This document shows positions 8,001 to 11,599 of a stretch of DNA of 11,599 nucleotides, one piece after another. The first letter of the stretch is position 1, and each line of letters opens with the position of its first letter. The notes below the pieces were generated by a model. The model did no database searches. It saw only the letters and a program-made list of their open reading frames with translations, and was not told the origin of the DNA. A program made the position numbers and the translations under genes. Origin of the DNA: Oribacterium sp. UBA6992. GTDB lineage: Bacteria; Bacillota; Clostridia; Lachnospirales; Lachnospiraceae. The DNA lies in the NCBI GenBank assembly GCA_002449915.1, contig DJXY01000063.1, forward strand, positions 1-11,599, read 5' to 3'.

Positions 8001-10366
8001 GCTTCTTGCGCAGCATTATAGAATACCAGTCCTCCTTTATTTGCATCCGCCTTAACAGATGTAACAAGCGCTCCACCATTGGAGTCAAATTTACTACCCG
8101 ATGGAAACAATCTTGCTTCGATATAATCATATCCGCTGACACCACCCTGATAATCGCGGAGCTCTGTCATAGTTTTTGTCTGATTATCTTCAAGTGTCAT
8201 GTTGCCATTACTTTGAGCGGTCGCGACTTCTTTGCCATTTTCATCTACATAGTGAACCGTGACCTGTGCTTTAGGATTATCTGTTGATCCCCAGATAATG
8301 GAAAATGTCGAGAAGCTGGCAACATCAAAAGTGGATTCAATGCCTGCTGCTTCAGAAGACAGGATTTGTACAGTTTTGGGTTCTGTCTCTGCGCCTTCAT
8401 TCTCCGAAGCTTCTTCCTCAACCGTTTCCTCTAAAACTGCGATATTTCCATCTGCATCCACCGGTTTAATATTTCCAAGTGAAATGCTGGTATCTTTCCG
8501 GTATTCCGCTACGGTGTCCACGCTGATCGTCTCGGTCTTTTCACTGAGGTGCTTGATCTGCATGGTGCTGACATCTGCATCCTCCGGGAGGGCTTCCTTG
8601 TAAACCTTGATCCGGACCTTAACTGGGCTCGCGGGCTCAACCTCAACGCCGTCTGCATTCACAAAGCTTATGTCGATGGACTGGGAGTTTTCATAGGCGC
8701 CTTCTGCCTTGAGCGCGTTGACCTGCTGCTCAGTGAGAGTGTCTTTGCTGGTCTCAAGTGTGCCGTCCTCTGCTTCCGCCGGCTTCTCCAGCTCTTTAAG
8801 CTCAAGCTGTACGGGCTCTGCGAATGCACTATCTTCTGCAAACACGCTGACTTCGTATCTGCCCTCGATCTCTGCGGACCAGTAGGATTTGCTGAGGTCG
8901 TCCAGTGTGTACTGGAGAACCTTGGCACTTGCTACAGAGTCGTCCACAAGATCCGCCGCATGGGTATCCTTCAGAAGATCCTTCCGTTCCTTCTCAAGCT
9001 CGATCTCCATATCGGGCTTGACGGTCTCGGCTTCCGCTGTTGTCTCTGCCTTAGAAGCTTCGGTGTTTTCCTCTGCTTCCGCTTCATTCGCTTCGGTTTC
9101 TGTCTCAGGAGCCTCGATGTCACTAGCCGATGCGATGCTGTTTTCCGATGCTTCTGACTTAATCACACCAAGCGTTTCCTCTACAGCTTCTACAGTTTCC
9201 TGAATGCTGCTGCCGATGGTTTCTGTCGCGTCGGCGATGGTTTCCATAACCTGCTGCAGAGTTTCCTGCACGGCTTCTGTAAGCGATGTGCTCTCGCCTG
9301 CGGACTCGGTAACGGCTTCCTGATGACCTTCCTGCGGGAGGGTTTCCTGCGGCTCTGCCGTTTCGCCTGCCTGCGGGGCAGTTGTCTCCGCTGCGTCAGC
9401 GTTTGCATCATCCGAAGTCCCGGCATTCTCCGCTGCAGTGTCCGAAGCTTCGTTGCTCTCAGCGGTGGCATCGGTAGCTTCCGCCGCCGGATCGATGGAC
9501 TCTTGTGCATCTGCTATCGTGGTCTCAGCTTCTGTAGATGCGGCTTCGATGCTTTCCTCTACCTTGGTCTCGGGGATACCGGTAATGTCGAGGGTCCCCA
9601 TCACGCCCTTGATGGTGCTCTCTGCCTTTAATACCTTGATGCCCTTTTCCAGAGTCTTACCATTAAGGTCGATGTTAAAGACTCTGGACTCGTCGGCATG
9701 GTTAATAAAGAGGAATGTTACTTTTTCCTCGCCGTTAAGCTCGTATGTTGTCGGGTCCGCTGGAGTGATGTCGGTCTCGGCTGCGTTATGCATGAGCTTG
9801 TTGGAGAACTGGTCATAGAAATTGCCAAACAGCGAACCGGGGCGATAGAGGACGAGTTCCTTTTCGTTTTCCTTATCCGGATCGGAAAAGACAACCTGTG
9901 TGTCCTCCTTGTCCTGTTTTGTGATGTCGCTCTCTGTCGCGATTTCCAGATTGCCGTTGGCCTCTGCCTGCTCCTGATCCATCTGAATCAGCGCTTTGAC
10001 CTCGACGCCTGCCTCTTCCAGGGCTGCGATCTCCCCATCCGAAAAAAGCGTAAGCTCATACAGCGGGTTACTGCCATCGGTCAGAGCTTCGTACGCTGCC
10101 TGTGTCCGCTCGTCCTTGCTGACTCCGATATACTGGTCGTCGTACAGTGTGGCATCTGCCAATGCAGCCTCCGCTGCGGCTCTCAATGCGGTTCCGCTTA
10201 AGCTCAGGGTGATTTTCCTGCCGTTAACCTCTACGCCTCCAACCTCTGTGCGGCTGTCTGCAAAAGAGATTCCCTGTAATGTGGACAGGCACATGCTGAC
10301 GGTAAGCAAACCAACCAGACCTTTTTTGGCTATTTCTTTTCTGCTTCTGCTTGTCTGTCTTTTCAT
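5006..10366 (-). CDS. Giant VWA tip adhesin, LPGTG-anchored
   Basis: Cell-wall-anchored surface protein of 1786 aa, the likely pilus tip adhesin. The signal peptide probably ends after SFA (36). An N-terminal region (about 37-260) precedes an acidic Ala/Glu/Thr/Ser-rich stalk (about 265-450). A beta-rich module typical of large clostridial surface proteins follows (about 470-700), then a HYVDENGKEV segment and a tyrosine-rich block (about 815-870). The von Willebrand A domain (about 920-1130) keeps a full metal site: D929-x-S931-x-S933, T1051 and D1078. It has an aromatic insert right after the first motif (about 937-976). Three CnaB/FctA-like domains follow (about 1345-1465, 1468-1614, 1616-1745; E-box forms such as YTIKEVKAPDGY). 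LPGTG is at 1748-1752, then a membrane helix and basic tail. GGAG lies 5 nt before the ATG. The 23-42% GC lines sampled between 7441 and 8340 contrast with about 60% nearer the N-terminus, suggesting a mosaic gene. Confidence 0.94.
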   Translation of the reverse strand: MKRQTSRSRKEIAKKGLVGLLTVSMCLSTLQGISFADSRTEVGGVEVNGRKITLSLSGTALRAAAEAALADATLYDDQYIGVSKDERTQAAYEALTDGSNPLYELTLFSDGEIAALEEAGVEVKALIQMDQEQAEANGNLEIATESDITKQDKEDTQVVFSDPDKENEKELVLYRPGSLFGNFYDQFSNKLMHNAAETDITPADPTTYELNGEEKVTFLFINHADESRVFNIDLNGKTLEKGIKVLKAESTIKGVMGTLDITGIPETKVEESIEAASTEAETTIADAQESIDPAAEATDATAESNEASDTAAENAGTSDDANADAAETTAPQAGETAEPQETLPQEGHQEAVTESAGESTSLTEAVQETLQQVMETIADATETIGSSIQETVEAVEETLGVIKSEASENSIASASDIEAPETETEANEAEAEENTEASKAETTAEAETVKPDMEIELEKERKDLLKDTHAADLVDDSVASAKVLQYTLDDLSKSYWSAEIEGRYEVSVFAEDSAFAEPVQLELKELEKPAEAEDGTLETSKDTLTEQQVNALKAEGAYENSQSIDISFVNADGVEVEPASPVKVRIKVYKEALPEDADVSTMQIKHLSEKTETISVDTVAEYRKDTSISLGNIKPVDADGNIAVLEETVEEEASENEGAETEPKTVQILSSEAAGIESTFDVASFSTFSIIWGSTDNPKAQVTVHYVDENGKEVATAQSNGNMTLEDNQTKTMTELRDYQGGVSGYDYIEARLFPSGSKFDSNGGALVTSVKADANKGGLVFYNAAQEAVDTDTGVQYIKAKYGQYGLDDNNNLIDLYYSYNGQAYLVGTSDRHDEVYYKYNKYYYPYNGQRVNKSNKYSTIKKDLYLIYRSKNVPTGGDEKPLSLEDPTTSKTLTPNGDGTYQLTLSVTGQSVSKSGKTKANVIVVFDSSGSMKEQTKVFYGFVNQQYVEIQYLYNGWYYFSNSEWHSYTGNIYEATQTRLEVAKQAVNSLANKLMENNNLKDNDPDNDDIIQMAFIDFATKVKTTDIRSYTKVQDFQDLVNSTTAEGGTNWEDALNEANKFNFEDKDPVYVIFVSDGNPTFRDNANGYRNDWSESEHVYGTGNSDPDDRNLHAAQTIAASIVAHNKHLYMIGAFGNADNMQKLNEHGKYYNATDQTTLNNAFANIISDIQRDLKYTDVSITDGITDLTAKTAIVGTAADFNYAVTGESITDAEKQTALAAVSGTAHYDEGSKSVIWNLGIGYHLIPGATYSVSFTVWPTQEAYDTIAELNNGTKTWEEVQKKYPNQFVRSKDGPNYTYALRTNTTASVSYKTIETTNGVEGTPSEAKEGAIKDTPSMSMGCTTMKVQKVWDDRNNTANRPQNIILKVYRDQETYPYQTINLSAPADKNSNTWESSIYIAPGLIVNGTTREAGHDYRLVEEGNDIHYDFETQTIHPMLTVKNSKEEIVDSISGETITTFTATNILRGDIEVRKKVVDSADHDISSTNVIKDIPFTFELKTLTKPTGKELTDLGENYQKDGQYAVGAQLYDISYSDGKETEKKNGEEFKLKAGDSFSLKPTQKLKLLNVPVGTTYEIVEENATGYKLDETKTQDTSGTTEGNKNYVATFTNKVQPVDITFQKARKPSGSENDQPLELLGGVKLQITKKVSDTETVPVKIQDKPNDNGTFEITEDMKSSGMTLSLPDGEYTIKEVKAPDGYQMLTKTFTFKVINGEIDQKAFVNEANVSFNREGDKNIITIFNTPGRVLPGTGGMGTFLYNLSGLALMLTALVYIIHARHRQKGGLN

Positions 10367-10395
10367 TGTTTCTCCGACCTCATCTCTTGCTGTTT

Positions 10396-10599
10396 CTAGA
10401 GAGATTCTATCTCTATCGTATCTGTTTCCAATGCTGCATCGATCATTTTTATCAGTTCCAGGGTGCTGCGGAAATGCTGTTTCTGCTTTCCGTTAACCCA
10501 GGTAACGCGGCCCTGCCAGCTGGCATTTGCCTGATCCGTCACCTCGATGATAAACGTGCCTTTGGTTGTTCTGTTGTCTATGTGTATGCTCTCGTCCAT
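10396..10599 (-). CDS. Small protein of unknown function at the head of the pilus operon
   Basis: A 67-aa protein without signal peptide, membrane helix or cysteine, so probably cytoplasmic. Its core reads TFIIEV, NASWQGRVTW and FRSTLELIKMIDAAL: a short beta-rich half with conserved-looking aromatic residues, then an amphipathic helix. I recall similar short proteins with an N-x-x-W-Q-G-x-V-x-W ... F-R-S-x-L-E-L-I pattern in other Clostridia, but no named family or function. AAAGG lies 8 nt before the ATG. The stop codon is 29 nt before the adhesin start, so the two are almost certainly co-transcribed. A regulatory or chaperone-like role in pilus expression is possible but not shown by the sequence. 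Confidence 0.75.
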   Translation of the reverse strand: MDESIHIDNRTTKGTFIIEVTDQANASWQGRVTWVNGKQKQHFRSTLELIKMIDAALETDTIEIESL

Positions 10600-10640
10600 G
10601 CCGCACGCCTTTCCAACCCCTTCTGATTTCTTATATCAAC

Positions 10641-10649
10641 ATGATAGCA
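10641..10649 (-). promoter_or_regulatory. Candidate extended -10 promoter of the pilus operon
   Basis: The minus strand reads TGCTATCAT, an extended -10 element (TGn plus a hexamer matching TATAAT at five of six positions). No good -35 is seen at 16-18 nt. A start near 10634 would give a leader of about 35 nt before the small gene at 10599. A weaker alternative is TTGATG at 10657-10662 as a -35. Confidence 0.4.
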
Positions 10650-10701
10650 AAACCAACATCAAGACTTTCATCATAAACGCGGAAATTTTTTACTTATTTC
10701 A

Positions 10702-10785
10702 GGGGATTTATGGGATTTTGATGTGGAGTTTTGATATAGATCGGGGGATTTATGAGATTTTGATGTAGAGTTTTAATATAGATTC
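10702..10785. repeat. Two 42-bp tandem repeats upstream of the pilus promoter
   Basis: Unit 1 is 10702-10743 and unit 2 is 10744-10785. They differ at only about five positions (such as ggg/gag and gtgg/gtag), and a degenerate third start follows at 10786. The 42-bp period equals four helical turns of B-DNA, so equivalent sites in the two copies face the same side of the helix. The repeats end about 50 bp upstream of the candidate -10 element, a place compatible with regulator binding. Confidence 0.85.
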
Positions 10786-10913
10786 AAGGGATTTCGGAGA
10801 GGAATTTGTGAGGTTTTATGGGACGGAATTTGGAAACGGGATTGAGGATTTTAGGAACGAGGGATTTCGGTGGAGAATACATCCGTTGTAACTGATAGGT
10901 TTAGTATAAATCA

Positions 10914-10956
10914 AACGAAGCCCCACGCGGTTTTGATTTCCGCGCGGGGCTTCGTT
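10914..10956 (-). terminator. Intrinsic terminator of gdhA
   Basis: On the minus strand, 85 nt after the gdhA stop codon, a 17-bp stem (10940-10956 with 10914-10930, one G-U pair) closes a 9-nt loop and is followed by a short T-rich stretch (TTTGATTTATA). The stem is strong and the T-run is interrupted, so some read-through towards the pilus operon is possible. Confidence 0.85.
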
Positions 10957-11040
10957 ATCTGTTGTGATCTTTTGCTGCGAGCATGGAGCTAGCAGATTTG
11001 GCTTATAAACTTACACAAAACTTAAGCGAAACGCCGGTGC

Positions 11041-11599
11041 TTATACTACTCCCTGTCCGAGCATAGCGTTGGCAACCTTCTCAAATCCGGCGATGTTGGC
11101 GCCGACTACGAAGTTACCCTCATAGCCATACTTCTTGGCAGCAGTGGCGACGTTGTTATAGATGTTAACCATGATGTTATGCAGCATCTTGTCAACTTCC
11201 TCAAAGCTCCATGAGAGTCTCTCGGAGTTCTGGGACATCTCGAGAGCGGAAACCGCAACGCCACCTGCATTCGCAGCCTTAGCAGGCATATACAGGATCT
11301 TGGCGGCAAGGTATGCATCAATGGCATCTGCATCGGATGGCATATTCGCACCCTCTGCAACACACCAGCAGCCATTGTCCAGAAGCTTCCGGGCATCTGC
11401 GCCGTTGATCTCATTCTGCGTAGCACATGGCAGAGCGATGTCACACTTTACGCCCCATGGCTTCTCGCCGTCATGATATTCCGAACCGGGAACGCGCTTA
11501 GCGTACTCCTTGATCCGGCCTCTCTCCACCTGCTTAATCTGGCAGAGCACGTCGAAATTGATGCCGTTCGGATCATAAACATAGCCGTTGGAGTCGGAG
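11041..11599 (-). CDS. gdhA: NADP-type glutamate dehydrogenase, C-terminal part
   Basis: The reading frame is open to the window edge (first complete codon at 11598), giving about 185 residues of the C-terminal half of hexameric glutamate dehydrogenase. This cytoplasmic enzyme interconverts 2-oxoglutarate plus ammonium and glutamate. Family signatures are clear and in order: SDSNGYVYDPNGI of the nucleotide-binding domain, CDIALPCATQNEI, VAEGANMPSDADAI, KAANAGGVAVSALEMSQN, and the end GANIAGFEKVANAMLGQGVV followed by TAA. The N-terminal substrate domain with the catalytic lysine lies outside the window. It is a metabolic gene with no obvious functional tie to the pilus genes and ends at its own terminator. 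NADP preference is assigned from overall resemblance to GdhA, not from visible cofactor residues. Confidence 0.95.
   Translation of the reverse strand, partial: SDSNGYVYDPNGINFDVLCQIKQVERGRIKEYAKRVPGSEYHDGEKPWGVKCDIALPCATQNEINGADARKLLDNGCWCVAEGANMPSDADAIDAYLAAKILYMPAKAANAGGVAVSALEMSQNSERLSWSFEEVDKMLHNIMVNIYNNVATAAKKYGYEGNFVVGANIAGFEKVANAMLGQGVV

Larger units (their letters stand above)
10600..10913. other. Gene-free upstream region of the pilus operon
   Basis: No credible coding sequence on either strand. The part nearest the operon (10600-10700) is AT-rich and holds the candidate promoter. The part at 10690-10880 is very strand-biased: over 10701-10860 the + strand has 54 G and only 6 C by hand count, so a minus-strand transcript would be C-rich and G-poor. 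The 42-bp tandem repeats lie inside this block. Related fragments such as gggatttcgg recur at 10788 and 10861. Confidence 0.6.

Noticed and set aside
8259-9157. Overlapping + strand open frames opposite the adhesin N-terminal region
   Set aside because: They arise from the biased codons of the Ala/Glu-rich stalk; they lack ribosome binding sites and recognisable domains.
10702-10785. Tandem repeats as a small CRISPR array
   Set aside because: The units are directly adjacent with no spacers, only two copies exist, and no cas gene is nearby.
10600-11040. Insertion point of a mobile element beside gdhA
   Set aside because: No tRNA, integrase, transposase or flanking att-like duplication is visible in the window, so only composition hints at transfer.

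Overview
The window reads as chromosomal DNA from a Gram-positive anaerobe of the Clostridia, most likely Lachnospiraceae. This rests on the protein styles (VWA adhesin, FimD2-type pilin, class C sortases, hexameric GdhA) and strong AGGAG-type ribosome binding sites; no 16S or other marker is present, so the family assignment is inference. All supported genes lie on the minus strand, so the reading order is from high to low coordinates.

Layout in transcription order: the 3' end of gdhA (11599-11041) ends at an intrinsic terminator (10914-10956). About 440 bp without a gene follows. It holds two 42-bp tandem repeats, a strongly strand-asymmetric stretch (54 G and 6 C on the + strand over 10701-10860) and a candidate extended -10 promoter (10641-10649). 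Next come a 67-aa protein of unknown function (10599-10396), a 1786-aa LPGTG-anchored VWA adhesin (10366-5006), a 494-aa LPHTG major pilin (4810-3326), two tandem paralogous class C sortases (3105-2227 and 2230-1343, overlapping by 4 nt) and a roughly 434-aa pilin with YPK and VKTGD motifs (1365-61). A perfect intrinsic terminator (19-53) closes the operon.

Together these make a complete sortase-assembled pilus operon: tip adhesin, shaft subunit, two polymerising sortases and an accessory or basal subunit. The sortases would cut the LPxTG-like signals and join subunits through pilin lysines; the finished fibre would be handed to a housekeeping sortase encoded elsewhere. Structured RNA segments on both sides of the major pilin gene (4811-5005 and 3216-3270) suggest post-transcriptional tuning of subunit ratios.

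Base composition is mosaic. Hand counts of single 60-nt lines give about 62% GC in the second sortase (1741-1800) and in the adhesin N-terminal stalk (9361-9420), but 23-37% in the adhesin VWA region and major pilin (7801-7860, 7441-7500, 3841-3900). This fits recombination replacing the surface-exposed parts. The system type is known; the less familiar parts are the 67-aa leader gene, the repeat-bearing upstream region, the tyrosine-rich adhesin modules and the non-canonical sorting signal and sortase lids.
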